From Roseobacter sp. MH60115 (GTDB lineage: Bacteria > Pseudomonadota > Alphaproteobacteria > Rhodobacterales > Rhodobacteraceae), in NCBI RefSeq assembly GCF_015644665.1, contig NZ_JADOBQ010000002.1:124001-188000 (forward strand): 64,000 nt of DNA, written 5' to 3'. Below are positions 26,711-34,928 of the stretch, one piece after another (within the stretch, counting starts at the first letter, position 1; each line of letters starts with the position of its first letter). Made by a program: the position numbers and the translations under genes. Below the pieces are notes generated by a model that did no database searches, was not told the DNA's origin, and saw only the letters and a program-made list of their open reading frames with translations.

Positions 26711-28423
26711 TCACTCCGCTGCGACCGCTTTGGGGGATCGTGAGGTGTTCACAGGCGCGCCTGCGGTGGGTTTCGGGGTTGGCTTGGCGCCGTGTTCGTA
26801 TTCTTCGAGGAAATCGAGCACTTCCTGCCGATAGGCGTAGTAGTCTGGGTGCTCCAGCAGCGCCTTGCGTGTGCGTGGACGGGGCAGTGGCACATCGACG
26901 ATCTTGCCGATGGTTGCTTGCGGGCCATTGGTCATCATCACCACGCGGTCCGCCAGAAGGATGGCCTCATCCACGTCATGGGTCACGCAAACGGCGGTGA
27001 CCTTGGTGCGGGACCAGACCTCCATCAGCACTTCCTGCAGCTCCCAGCGCGTCAGGCTGTCGAGCATGCCGAAAGGTTCATCCAGCAGCAAAAGCTTGGG
27101 GCTGAGCGCAAAGGCGCGCGCGATGCCGACCCGTTGTTTCATGCCGTTCGACAGATCGCTGGCGGGCTTGTCCATCGCATCAGCCAGCCCCACGCGCTCA
27201 AGGTAGTATTCCACCACCTCCTGGCGTTCCGTCCGCGTGGCCGAGGGGTAGACCTTGTCCACGCCGATGGCCACGTTCTGCTTGGCCGTCAGCCAGGGAA
27301 AGAGGTTTGGCGACTGGAAAACTACCGCGCGTTCGGGATCGGCACCTTCGACGTGGCGACCATCGAGCTTGATCGCCCCCTTGGAGATTTCATTGAGGCC
27401 TGCCGCCATGGTCAGCACCGTGGATTTGCCACAGCCCGAATGCCCGATCAGCGAAATGAACTCTCCCCGGTCGACCTTGAGATCGAAATCTTCCACAACG
27501 GTGAGCGGCCCCTTGGGGGTCGGGTAGACCTTGTGCAGCTGTGAAAAGTCGAGGAACCGGTTGTCGATCAGGCCCTTTTGCGCATCCGCCACGGCGGTGG
27601 GCACACCGTGAATGGGCGTCACGTCCGGCAGCAGGCGCGCGCCTTCGACCTTGGCTTCGATCCCCACATCCATCAGGTATTTTGTCACATCGGCGCGCAG
27701 GCGCTTGAAACTGTCGTCGTGATTCATCGCGATGCGGTCACGGGGCCGGGCGATGTTGACCTTGAACTCCGCGCCAAGGGTGCCGTCGGGGTTTAGGGCG
27801 ATGATGCGATCGGCGAGGATGATCGCCTCATCCACGTCGTTGGTGATCAGCACGCAGGTCTTCTTGTCCGCCTCCCAGATGCGTTCGATTTCATCCGCGA
27901 GATTTGCCCGCGTCAGCGCGTCAAGGGCGGACAACGGTTCATCCAGCAGCAGCATCTCCGGGTTCATGGCCAGTGCGCGGGCCACATTGACCCGTTGCCG
28001 CATGCCGCCAGACAGCTCCGCCGGGCGGCGGCTGGCGGCGTGGCTGAGGCCGACCATATTGACGTAGTGCGCGGTTTTCTCCGCCCTCTCCGCCTTGGAC
28101 AGTTTGGGAAAGACCGTGTCCACGGCCAGACGCACATTGCCCGTCACCGTCAGCCAAGGCATCAGCGAATAGCTTTGAAAGATCACGCCCCGTTCCGGCC
28201 CGGGACCGGTGATCGGCGCACCCTTGAAGGTGGCGCTGCCCTCTGTCGGCGTCTCGATCCCGGCCATCAGGTTGATCAGCGTGGTCTTACCGGTACCGGA
28301 AAACCCGAGGATCACCAGAAATTCGCCGGTTTGCACATCAAGGTCGATGTTCTTGAGCACATCCGATTGCGCGGTGCCGGTGCCAAAGCTTTTGGAGCAG
28401 TTCTTGAGGCTTAAAAGTGTCAT
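26711..28423 (-). CDS. nitrate ABC transporter, two fused ATP-binding domains
   Basis: A 570-residue protein containing two complete ABC ATPase domains in one chain. Domain 1 has Walker A GFSGTGKTT, signature LSGGMRQRV and Walker B LLLDEPLSALD. Domain 2, starting near residue 300, has GHSGCGKST, LSNGMKQRV and LLLDEPFGMLD. Cyanobacterial nitrate transporters use two separate ATPases, NrtC (with an NrtA-like domain) and NrtD; here one gene supplies both and has no NrtA-like domain. ATG 28423 is used; GTG 28432, which overlaps the nrtB stop, is an alternative. Confidence 0.92.
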   Translation of the reverse strand: MTLLSLKNCSKSFGTGTAQSDVLKNIDLDVQTGEFLVILGFSGTGKTTLINLMAGIETPTEGSATFKGAPITGPGPERGVIFQSYSLMPWLTVTGNVRLAVDTVFPKLSKAERAEKTAHYVNMVGLSHAASRRPAELSGGMRQRVNVARALAMNPEMLLLDEPLSALDALTRANLADEIERIWEADKKTCVLITNDVDEAIILADRIIALNPDGTLGAEFKVNIARPRDRIAMNHDDSFKRLRADVTKYLMDVGIEAKVEGARLLPDVTPIHGVPTAVADAQKGLIDNRFLDFSQLHKVYPTPKGPLTVVEDFDLKVDRGEFISLIGHSGCGKSTVLTMAAGLNEISKGAIKLDGRHVEGADPERAVVFQSPNLFPWLTAKQNVAIGVDKVYPSATRTERQEVVEYYLERVGLADAMDKPASDLSNGMKQRVGIARAFALSPKLLLLDEPFGMLDSLTRWELQEVLMEVWSRTKVTAVCVTHDVDEAILLADRVVMMTNGPQATIGKIVDVPLPRPRTRKALLEHPDYYAYRQEVLDFLEEYEHGAKPTPKPTAGAPVNTSRSPKAVAAE

Positions 28424-28428
28424 GCCGC

Positions 28429-29511
28429 TCACCGGTTGTTCGTGAAGGTAAAGAGCGATTGCAGCGCGTACATCACCCGGTCGAGCAGGAAGCCGATGAT
28501 CCCGATGGTCAGCACGGCCACGATGATCTTGGCCAGCGATTGGGACGATCCGTTCTGGAATTCATCCCAGACGAATTTGCCGAGTCCGGGGTTCTGCGCG
28601 AGCATTTCCGCCGCGATCAGAACCATCCAGCCGACACCGAGCGACAGGCGCAACCCAGTAAAGATCAGCGGCAGGGCCGAGGGCAGGACCAGTTTGGTGA
28701 TCTTGGTCCAAGTGTTCATCTTCAGCACCTTGGAGACGTTGACCAGATCCTTGTCGATGCTCGATACCCCCAGGGCGGTGTTGATCAGCGTCGGCCAGAG
28801 CGAGCAGAGCGTGACGGTAATGGCCGAGACGAGGAAGGATTTCGCAAACCAGCCGTCCTGCGTGACATAGACGGCGCTGACAACCATCGTAACAATCGGC
28901 AGCCATGCCAGTGGCGAGACCGGTTTGAAAATCTGAATGAGCGGGTTCAGCGCCGCATTCGCCGTAGCTGAGAGGCCCGCCGCGATGCCCAGTGGAATAG
29001 CCACAACACTGGCGATCAGAAAGCCGAAAAAGACGGTTTTGATCGAGGTCGCGATTTGAGCGTAATAGGAGGGCGCGCCGGTAAAGGGGATGTCCTTGAC
29101 CTTTTCCGGCTGGCCGTTGGCAATGAAACGTTCGTTGCGCTTGTCCACACGCTCTTCGTGTTTGGCGCGTTTTTCCGCCTTGGCCTGCGCGTCCCCGTGC
29201 AGGTTCTTGGCTTCTGCCCAAACGGCGGCTGGCCCGGGGATTGCCCCCAGCGAGGTCTGCACCTGCGGGGCAAGGGTTGCCCACATCACCAAAAAGGCGC
29301 TGATCGCCAGCAGGGGCACCACCAGCAGCCGCCAAATCTCGGAAAGCTGCGCGCGCGGGTTGTCCCCGGCGGCGGCCTTCAACAGTGGCGTCATCCAGCT
29401 CAGCCCCAGAACCTGGAACCATTTGTCGGCCGTATTGATGCGGGTGAAGAGGCGGGCCTTGCGCGCGGCGCGGGCTTCGTCATTCAGAGTTGTGGGATCA
29501 ATCGCGGTCAT
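28429..29511 (-). CDS. nrtB: nitrate ABC transporter permease
   Basis: A 360-residue inner-membrane permease of the NrtB/SsuC type with about six hydrophobic helices after a long N-terminal extension. The EAA-loop-like segment LPLIFTGLRLSLGVGWMVLIA is the expected contact with the ATPase. An unusual charged insertion rich in Lys, Glu and Arg (residues about 105-135) lies between the first and second membrane segments. ATG 29511 follows an AGGTG site; GTG 29520 is an alternative. Confidence 0.92.
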   Translation of the reverse strand: MTAIDPTTLNDEARAARKARLFTRINTADKWFQVLGLSWMTPLLKAAAGDNPRAQLSEIWRLLVVPLLAISAFLVMWATLAPQVQTSLGAIPGPAAVWAEAKNLHGDAQAKAEKRAKHEERVDKRNERFIANGQPEKVKDIPFTGAPSYYAQIATSIKTVFFGFLIASVVAIPLGIAAGLSATANAALNPLIQIFKPVSPLAWLPIVTMVVSAVYVTQDGWFAKSFLVSAITVTLCSLWPTLINTALGVSSIDKDLVNVSKVLKMNTWTKITKLVLPSALPLIFTGLRLSLGVGWMVLIAAEMLAQNPGLGKFVWDEFQNGSSQSLAKIIVAVLTIGIIGFLLDRVMYALQSLFTFTNNR

Positions 29512-29540
29512 GGGACGCACCTTTGTGATCTGGAGGGAGA

Positions 29541-29578
29541 GCTCGGTCTGGTCGCCTTGCGACGGAACCAGACCGAGC
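29541..29578 (-). repeat. intercistronic 12-bp perfect inverted repeat between nrtA and nrtB
   Basis: GCTCGGTCTGGT and ACCAGACCGAGC are perfectly complementary across a 14-base loop in the gap between nrtA and nrtB. No T-run follows in the minus-strand direction, so it is more likely an RNA-stabilising or partial processing hairpin that raises nrtA (binding protein) over nrtB than a full terminator. Confidence 0.75.
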
Positions 29579-29583
29579 GACCA

Positions 29584-30954
29584 TTACCCTTGGACTTCGT
29601 TGCCAATGACGCGCTGCTCGCCCTTTAGCCCGATGGGCAGGCTGTCGAGATAGGCGTTGGGGGTTTTGCCGTCATAGCCAATCTGGTCGATGATATCCTC
29701 GGCCGGGGTCGCGGCCTTGTAGCCATCGCTGTCCCAATCGAAGTCATCCGCATTGGCCAGCCCTTCATCGACCAGCAGACGGGCGGCTTCGAGATAAATC
29801 TCTGGTTTGTAGACGGATTTGGCCACTTCGTCATACCAGCTGTCGGGCTTGGCTTCGGCGATCTGCCCCCAGCGGCGCATCTGCGTCAGGTACCAGACCG
29901 CATCAGAGTAATAAGGGTAGGTGGCGTTGTAGCGGAAGAAGACGTTGAAATCGGGCACATCGCGGATGTCGCCTTTTTCAAACTCGAATGTGCCGGTCAT
30001 GGAAGCCGCGATGACATCGAAATCCGCGCCAACGTATTCCGGACGGCTCAGGATTTCGACCGCTTCCTCCCGGTTGGCGTTGTCGTTTTCATCCAGCCAG
30101 ATCGCCGCGCGGATCAGCGCCTTGACCACGGCGAGGGTCGTGTTGGGGTTTTCATCGGCAAACCCTTGCGTGATGCCAAAGACCTTTTCGGGGTTGTTCT
30201 TCCACAGCTGGTAGTCGGTGATCACCGGCACACCGATGCCTTTGGCGACGGCCTGCTGGTTCCACGGCTCACCCACGGCGTAGCCATAGATGGTGCCAGC
30301 CTCCAGCGTGGCGGGCATCTGCGGCGGTGGCGTCACGGAAAGCAGAGCCTCCGCACCGATCTGGCCGGAAATGTTGTCCGGCGCATAATACCCCGGATTG
30401 ATCCCGCCCGCGGCCAGCCAGTAGCGCAGTTCGTAGTTATGGGTCGATACCGGGAAAACCATGCCCATGTTGAAGGGTTTGCCCTTGGCGTTATAGTCCT
30501 CGATCACCGGTCTGAGCGCCTCGGCAGAGATCGGGTGCTGCGGGCGACCGTCTTCCATCGACGGTACATGCGGGCGCATCGCCTCCCAGACGTCGTTGGA
30601 CACGGTGATCCCGTTGCCGTTCAGATCCATCGAGAAAGGCGTGATGATATGCGCCTTGGTGCCATAGCCGATGGTTGCAGCCAGCGGTTGCCCGGCCAGC
30701 ATGTGGGCCCCGTCCAACTGCCCGTCGATCACGCCGTCCAGCAGCACTTTCCAATTGGCCTGAGCCTCAAGAGTGACAAACAGCCCTTCGTCATCGAAGT
30801 ACCCCTGCTCGTAGGCAACCGCCAGCGGGGCCATATCGGTCAGTTTGATGAACCCGAATGTCAGTTCATCCTTTTCCAGTTCCAACGCCTCGGCAAAGGC
30901 TGGAGAGGTCAGCGCTGTGGACGCCAAAGCCGCAAGTACAAGCTTTTTCATCAT
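29584..30954 (-). CDS. nrtA: nitrate ABC transporter substrate-binding protein
   Basis: A 456-residue CmpA/NrtA-type solute-binding protein exported by a Sec signal peptide (residues 1-21, ending SPAFA). Typical segments are [40 protein letters not shown] and the [17 protein letters not shown] region, which lines the anion site in relatives. The start ATG 30954 has AAGGA five bases upstream; a second ATG follows directly. The gene is preceded by the attenuator leader described separately and is the first structural gene of the nitrate operon. Confidence 0.92.
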   Translation of the reverse strand: MMKKLVLAALASTALTSPAFAEALELEKDELTFGFIKLTDMAPLAVAYEQGYFDDEGLFVTLEAQANWKVLLDGVIDGQLDGAHMLAGQPLAATIGYGTKAHIITPFSMDLNGNGITVSNDVWEAMRPHVPSMEDGRPQHPISAEALRPVIEDYNAKGKPFNMGMVFPVSTHNYELRYWLAAGGINPGYYAPDNISGQIGAEALLSVTPPPQMPATLEAGTIYGYAVGEPWNQQAVAKGIGVPVITDYQLWKNNPEKVFGITQGFADENPNTTLAVVKALIRAAIWLDENDNANREEAVEILSRPEYVGADFDVIAASMTGTFEFEKGDIRDVPDFNVFFRYNATYPYYSDAVWYLTQMRRWGQIAEAKPDSWYDEVAKSVYKPEIYLEAARLLVDEGLANADDFDWDSDGYKAATPAEDIIDQIGYDGKTPNAYLDSLPIGLKGEQRVIGNEVQG

Positions 30955-30992
30955 GAGTATCCTTTCGGTGCGTGGCCCAAGGTTCGGGCAAC

Positions 30993-31046
30993 AAAAAAAG
31001 ACCGCCGACGCAGTTCACCGGGAGGAGGTGAAAAGGTCGAGCGGCC
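30993..31046 (-). terminator. leader intrinsic terminator (attenuator) upstream of nrtA
   Basis: On the minus strand GGCCGCT pairs with GGCGGTC (with G-U pairs) and TTCACC pairs with GGTGAA across an internal loop. TCCTCCC closes the hairpin, and a run of seven T residues follows (30993-30999). It ends about 39 bp before the nrtA start codon, so transcription would stop before the operon unless it is overridden. Confidence 0.8.
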
Positions 31047-31104
31047 TTGCTCTGGGTATTCCCTGTCGTAGGGAGAATTCCTGGGACGGGCACCGTTGCC
31101 TGTC
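31039..31104 (-). promoter_or_regulatory. probable NasT (ANTAR) two-hairpin RNA motif in the nrt leader
   Basis: Hairpin 1 (31085-31104) reads GACAGGCAACGGTGCCCGTC on the minus strand, with hexaloop AACGGT. Hairpin 2 (31039-31052) reads GAGCAAGGCCGCTC, with hexaloop AAGGCC. Both loops have A at position 1 and G at position 4, the known consensus for ANTAR-protein targets. Hairpin 2 shares eight bases with the 5' arm of the terminator (31039-31046), so the two cannot form together. The nearby nasT gene encodes an ANTAR protein. The linker between the hairpins is about 32 nt and contains another small hairpin (CCCT...AGGG), which is longer than in many described motifs. Confidence 0.72.
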
Positions 31105-31220
31105 TGTGCAGACACTGTCCGACGTGGTTTGCGATCTGCCAAGTCTTAAGAGTGGAAATCCGATAAAGAATGCTGCGACGCGGCGCTTGATTGCTGCGGC
31201 CGCACAAATTTTTGGCAGAA

Positions 31221-32390
31221 TTATTCCTGTGGCTCAAAGATGCGCCCATCGAAGAACGAATCCCTGTAGAGAATCACGCGCCCTTCGGCGGAGGCCACGG
31301 CGGTGTCGGCGCTCAGGGAGCCTTCGACCTTGCCGGAAGCGCCGGGCAGATCGGCCTCCGTGTGATGCATCGCCTGTCGGTAGAGATCGGGGCGAAAGAC
31401 CGATGCGGCCGCGCGTGCGATTTCGGGCGGTTTGCCTGAGCGGCGTGCCAGTCTGTCTGCGATCCACGCGGCCTGGCTGCGCCATGGGAAGGTGGCGGAT
31501 CCGTTGTGGAACTCCACAAAACGGTCTGCGTGCCGTTCTTCGCCCTTGCGCGAGATGACCAGTTGACCGGACAGCGCCCGCTCCAGCACTTCCGCCGAGA
31601 GGTTCAGGTATCCGGGGCGGCTCAGCATTTCAGCGGCGAGCAGGGCGCTTCCATCCTGAGCCAGCCACCGGCCCGCGCGCCACACCGCGCGGATCAGTCG
31701 GAACAAGAGCGATTGTTCCGTCTCCGCCCAGTCGGTGCGAACCGCCAGCACCTTTTCCGGCGCGAAGTTCCAGATGGCCGATCCCGGCAACAGCAGTGCG
31801 GCGCCGTTCTGATCGACCGCGCGGGACCCCCAGGGTTCGCCCACGCAGAAGGCGTCGATCTCGCCTGCCGTGATGGCATCCCCCATCAGGGGCGGCGGTA
31901 CGGTGCGGATGTCGAGATCGCCCGACAGGTCCCAGCCCAGCGATTCCAGCCAATAGCTCACCAGTTCGCAATGCATCGAGAAGGGGAAGGGCACCCCGAT
32001 CCTGAGCCTGCCCGTCTTGGCCTTGAAGAGCGCGGCCCCGGCGGCGTGCGGATCGCGAAAGTCGAAGTCATGCCCGAGATCACGCAGCTTGCGTTCCAGC
32101 TGGTCATTTACGCCAATGACATTGCCGTTCACCGACATGACGGAGACAGCCGCCAGGGCTGTACCCACGCCCCCCAGCCCCATCGACGCCGCAATGGGCA
32201 CGGGCGAGAGCATATGCGCGGCATCCACCTGCCCGAAGCTGAGCATGTCGCGCAGGCTCGACCAGGACGGCGCGGGCCTGAGGTCGAGCGCGATGCCTTC
32301 CTCTGCGGCAAAGCCCATCTCATGCGCCACGATCAAGGGGGCCGCGTCCACCAGCGGGATGAATCCTGCGGTCAGCGTCACCGTCCTCAT
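31221..32390 (-). CDS. nasS: nitrate sensor NasS (CmpA/NrtA-like)
   Basis: A 389-residue protein of the NrtA/CmpA solute-binding fold that lacks a signal peptide (it begins MRTVTLTAGFIPLVDAAPLIV) and so stays in the cytoplasm. In known NasS/NasT systems NasS binds NasT in the absence of nitrate or nitrite and releases it when the anion binds. Its start overlaps the nasT stop by 4 bp (ATGA), and the nrt leader follows. The pairing with an ANTAR gene makes the sensor assignment strong. Confidence 0.9.
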   Translation of the reverse strand: MRTVTLTAGFIPLVDAAPLIVAHEMGFAAEEGIALDLRPAPSWSSLRDMLSFGQVDAAHMLSPVPIAASMGLGGVGTALAAVSVMSVNGNVIGVNDQLERKLRDLGHDFDFRDPHAAGAALFKAKTGRLRIGVPFPFSMHCELVSYWLESLGWDLSGDLDIRTVPPPLMGDAITAGEIDAFCVGEPWGSRAVDQNGAALLLPGSAIWNFAPEKVLAVRTDWAETEQSLLFRLIRAVWRAGRWLAQDGSALLAAEMLSRPGYLNLSAEVLERALSGQLVISRKGEERHADRFVEFHNGSATFPWRSQAAWIADRLARRSGKPPEIARAAASVFRPDLYRQAMHHTEADLPGASGKVEGSLSADTAVASAEGRVILYRDSFFDGRIFEPQE

Positions 32391-32974
32391 GACAACAGCC
32401 CTGCGGTGCTGACCAGCGCGCCCGCCACATCGGCAAGCCGTTTGTTCTGGTCCATCGCCGCCTTGCGCAGCAGCGCGTAGGCTTCGTCTTCCGTCAGGTC
32501 CCGCGATTTCATGATGATGCCCTTGGCGCGGTCGATCACCTTGCGCTCTTCAAGGGCGCGCTTGGTTTCTGCCAGTTCGTTGCGCATCCGCTGCATCATC
32601 CGGAAGCGCACAAGGGCGGCGTCCAGAACGGGTTTGAGCCGGTCAGGCTGCAAGCCGTCCACGACATAGGCGGAAAATCCGGCCTCGATCGCCAGGGCGG
32701 TCAGACCTTCGGTGCTTTGATCCACGAACATGGCCACCGGGCGTTCTGTCGGGCCGGAGGCCAGCGCCAGTTCCTCCAGCATGTCGCGGGACGGATCGGC
32801 CATATCGATCAACACGACATCGGGCTGCAAGACCTCGATCTGCCGCGTCAGGCTGCTGGGTTCAGCCACCACGTGGATCATATGGTCAATGCCCGCCTCG
32901 CGCAGGCCATCGACGATCTGCAAGGCGCGATCCTTGCTTGGTTCGACAACAATGATCGTAAGCGCGTCTGACAT
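32387..32974 (-). CDS. nasT: nitrate regulatory antiterminator NasT (ANTAR)
   Basis: A 195-residue response-regulator-like protein. The N-terminal receiver-like domain (TIIVVEPSKDRALQIVDGL, with DVVLIDMADPSRD) is followed by a coiled-coil helix and the C-terminal ANTAR RNA-binding domain (LEERKVIDRAKGIIMKSRDL, then TEDEAYALLRKAAMDQNKRL). It is expected to bind the leader hairpins and prevent termination when released by NasS. ATG 32974 (MSDALTIIV) is preferred over the 15-codon longer frame. Confidence 0.92.
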   Translation of the reverse strand: MSDALTIIVVEPSKDRALQIVDGLREAGIDHMIHVVAEPSSLTRQIEVLQPDVVLIDMADPSRDMLEELALASGPTERPVAMFVDQSTEGLTALAIEAGFSAYVVDGLQPDRLKPVLDAALVRFRMMQRMRNELAETKRALEERKVIDRAKGIIMKSRDLTEDEAYALLRKAAMDQNKRLADVAGALVSTAGLLS

Positions 32975-33374
32975 TCGGACAGTTAGGGGCGTTTCGCCGG
33001 GATTGAAAATCCTGGACACGAATGCGCCTTCGTATTTTTAGTCAGTCGCACAATTTTTGATCACCCAAAGAGGCAAAATCCGTCGGCGCATGAGCGGAGT
33101 TCGGACAACCGGAGAGATTTTGCCGACTAAGCGGACCTTTGCCGCCCTGACCGCCGCGTTAACGAATTCCTCAAAAGCGTTATGTTTCGTGCTACGATTG
33201 AAAATTCATTTCAAGCATTAGACAAACATTCTTTCGACGGGGACACAGAAGCGCACAACATCGTCTGGACAAAAGGGGTGCCAAGCCTTGCTAAGCGTCG
33301 TTGTCGGGTAGCATCTACCCATCCACCTAAACCGAAAAACGCGCCATTCCCGCTCGGATTTGAGGGACACTTCG
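32975..33374. other. 400 bp divergent control region between nasT and the sigma-54 activator
   Basis: No gene is recognisable. A 9-bp inverted repeat, GGCAAAATC (33072-33080) and GATTTTGCC (33116-33124), lies in the middle with about 35 bp between arms; inner GTCGGC/GCCGAC pairs give an alternative fold. The region must carry promoters for nasTS (minus) and for the activator (plus); I cannot assign -35/-10 boxes with confidence. Confidence 0.55.
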
Positions 33375-34313
33375 ATGGATGCTTTGGCCGCCATTCAGGG
33401 GGAGAGTTCGTGGGCGGATACGCTGCGAACCTATCTTCCGAAGGTGGCGCGCAGTCAGGCGCCTGTCCTGATCACCGGAGAAACCGGGACCGGCAAGGAG
33501 CGGATTGCACAGGCCGTGCATGACCTGAGTCCGCGCAGGCGGCATCGGTTTGTGGCGATCAATTGCGCCGCGTTGCCCGAGGGTCTGATCGAAACAGAAC
33601 TCTTCGGCCATGAGCGGGGGGCCTTCACCGGGGCCGTGACCCGCTACGACGGGCGCGCCGTACAGGCGGATGGCGGCACGCTTTTTCTCGATGAGATTGG
33701 CGAGATGAGCCTGACCGGCCAGGCCAAGCTGCTGCGCTTTTTGGAAGCGGGCAAGATCGACCGGATTGGTGCTACGCAGGAAACCACGGTGGATGTGCGC
33801 TTTGTCGCCGCCACCAATCAGGCGCTGGAGGAGCTGGTGGCAGAGCACCGCTTTCGCGCGGATCTCTACTATCGGCTGAACGTCGCGCGGATCGAAGTGG
33901 ACCCGCTTCGGGCGCGGCCTGATGACATTCGCGTGCTTGCCGAGGGTTTCATTGATGAGTTGAACAGGCGTGACGGCCGTGCGGTCGCCGGCCCGGACCG
34001 ACGGCTGGCGCGGCTCTTCGAAGGCTATGCCTGGCCCGGCAATGTGCGCGAATTGCGCAACATGATCGAGGCGGTTTTCATCGACCCGCCCGAGGGCGAG
34101 ATTACCGTGTCGGACCTGCCGCCCGCCTTTCAGACATTGATTTCCGGCCACCGCACCGTGTTGTCCACCGAAAAGGACGACCTGATCGAGGCATTGAACC
34201 GCACCAAGTGGAACAAGGCGGAGGCGGCACGGCTGCTGAACATGTCCCGGATGAGCGTCTACCGGAAGATCGAAAAGTACCGCATCGCGCGCAGCCCGCT
34301 CGCACCCCGGTAA
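33375..34313 (+). CDS. PspF-like sigma-54 enhancer-binding activator without receiver domain
   Basis: A 312-residue bacterial enhancer-binding protein. It consists almost entirely of a sigma-54-interacting AAA+ ATPase domain (residues 5-235): Walker A GETGTGKERIA, the sigma-54 contact loop GAFTGA, Walker B GGTLFLDEIGEM, and arginine-finger region FRADLYYRLNV. A C-terminal Fis-type helix-turn-helix follows (NKAEAARLLNMSRMSVYRKI). There is no receiver, GAF or PAS domain, as in PspF, so control must come from a partner protein or from its own expression. ATG 33375 follows GAGGGA. It sits directly upstream of a sigma-54 promoter and of an operon ending in an rpoN gene. Confidence 0.92.
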   Translation: MDALAAIQGESSWADTLRTYLPKVARSQAPVLITGETGTGKERIAQAVHDLSPRRRHRFVAINCAALPEGLIETELFGHERGAFTGAVTRYDGRAVQADGGTLFLDEIGEMSLTGQAKLLRFLEAGKIDRIGATQETTVDVRFVAATNQALEELVAEHRFRADLYYRLNVARIEVDPLRARPDDIRVLAEGFIDELNRRDGRAVAGPDRRLARLFEGYAWPGNVRELRNMIEAVFIDPPEGEITVSDLPPAFQTLISGHRTVLSTEKDDLIEALNRTKWNKAEAARLLNMSRMSVYRKIEKYRIARSPLAPR

Positions 34314-34394
34314 CACCGTATCCCTACCGCGTGTTTTGGACAGTGAACGCCATTCGCCCCTTTCGGTCGCTTTGAAGTGGCGGGTATTCCGACC

Positions 34395-34445
34395 CTGTAA
34401 CAGCATCCGCGTCGCGCTGTGACACATGCCTGTGACGGATGTGAC
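34395..34445 (+). promoter_or_regulatory. candidate enhancer (UAS) for the sigma-54 activator
   Basis: Three TGTGAC copies (34418, 34431, 34440) and a CTGTAACAG palindrome-like element (34395-34403) lie roughly 80-135 bp upstream of the expected transcription start, the usual place for enhancer-binding-protein sites. An AT-rich stretch (34470-34497) between them and the promoter could be a bending or IHF site. Binding is inferred. Confidence 0.5.
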
Positions 34446-34501
34446 AGGGCGTGAAATTGTCAAGCGTCTGTAAATAAAAGAAAATCATAAACGTAAGGCC
34501 G

Positions 34502-34517
34502 TGGCACGTTTCTTGCA
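34502..34517 (+). promoter_or_regulatory. sigma-54 (-24/-12) promoter
   Basis: TGGCACGTTTCTTGCA matches the consensus TGGCAC-N5-TTGCA exactly, with GG and GC separated by 10 bases. The start of transcription is expected near 34528, about 20 bp before the first gene. The element lies inside the upstream part of the open frame of the DUF3467 gene, which argues that translation does not begin at GTG 34501. Confidence 0.92.
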
Positions 34518-34548
34518 CCTATTAGAGGGAACAGCGGGAGAACTGCCA

Positions 34549-34923
34549 ATGGCGGATGGTCATGCGCCTCCGAGCGACGGGCGAACGCTTATCGCCGGAT
34601 ATGCGAATTACTTCGAAGTGGGGCATAACCCTTACGAGTTCCTGATCGACTTCGGGCAAATCGACCCGCAGCGCGGAACGGCAACCATCAACAGCCGATT
34701 GGCGCTGGGTCCGACCCATGCGAAATTGCTGATGCGCCTGTTGTCGCGCTCCGTCGAACAGTTCGAACGGGACTTCGGCGCGATTGCCGATGTCCGCGAA
34801 GATGACCCGCTGGCCAGTATTCTCGACATTTCCCCAGATTTTGAACGCCGGGCCGCGGAGGCCCGACGTAAGCCCCGATCCTCCGGGTCGGGATCCGCCC
34901 TCGACGATCCCAAGGACAGGTGA
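34549..34923 (+). CDS. DUF3467 domain protein, first gene of the sigma-54 island
   Basis: A 124-residue soluble protein. The core (ANYFEVGHNPYEFLIDFGQI, then THAKLLMRLLSRSVEQFERD) matches the small DUF3467 family, whose function is unknown. The tail after residue 95 is charged and Pro/Ser/Gly-rich, probably disordered. I chose ATG 34549 because GGGAG lies eight bases upstream and because the alternative GTG 34501 falls inside the -24/-12 promoter. The next gene starts 5 bp after its stop. Confidence 0.82.
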   Translation: MADGHAPPSDGRTLIAGYANYFEVGHNPYEFLIDFGQIDPQRGTATINSRLALGPTHAKLLMRLLSRSVEQFERDFGAIADVREDDPLASILDISPDFERRAAEARRKPRSSGSGSALDDPKDR

Positions 34924-34928
34924 CCCCC

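Noticed and set aside
33277-33292. GGTGCCAAGCCTTGCT upstream of the activator as a second sigma-54 promoter
   Set aside because: The required GG pair 10 bases before GC is missing (GT instead), so it does not meet the consensus.
34501-34548. GTG 34501 as the start of the DUF3467 gene
   Set aside because: It overlaps the -24/-12 promoter, lies upstream of the expected transcript start and lacks a ribosome site; ATG 34549 has one.
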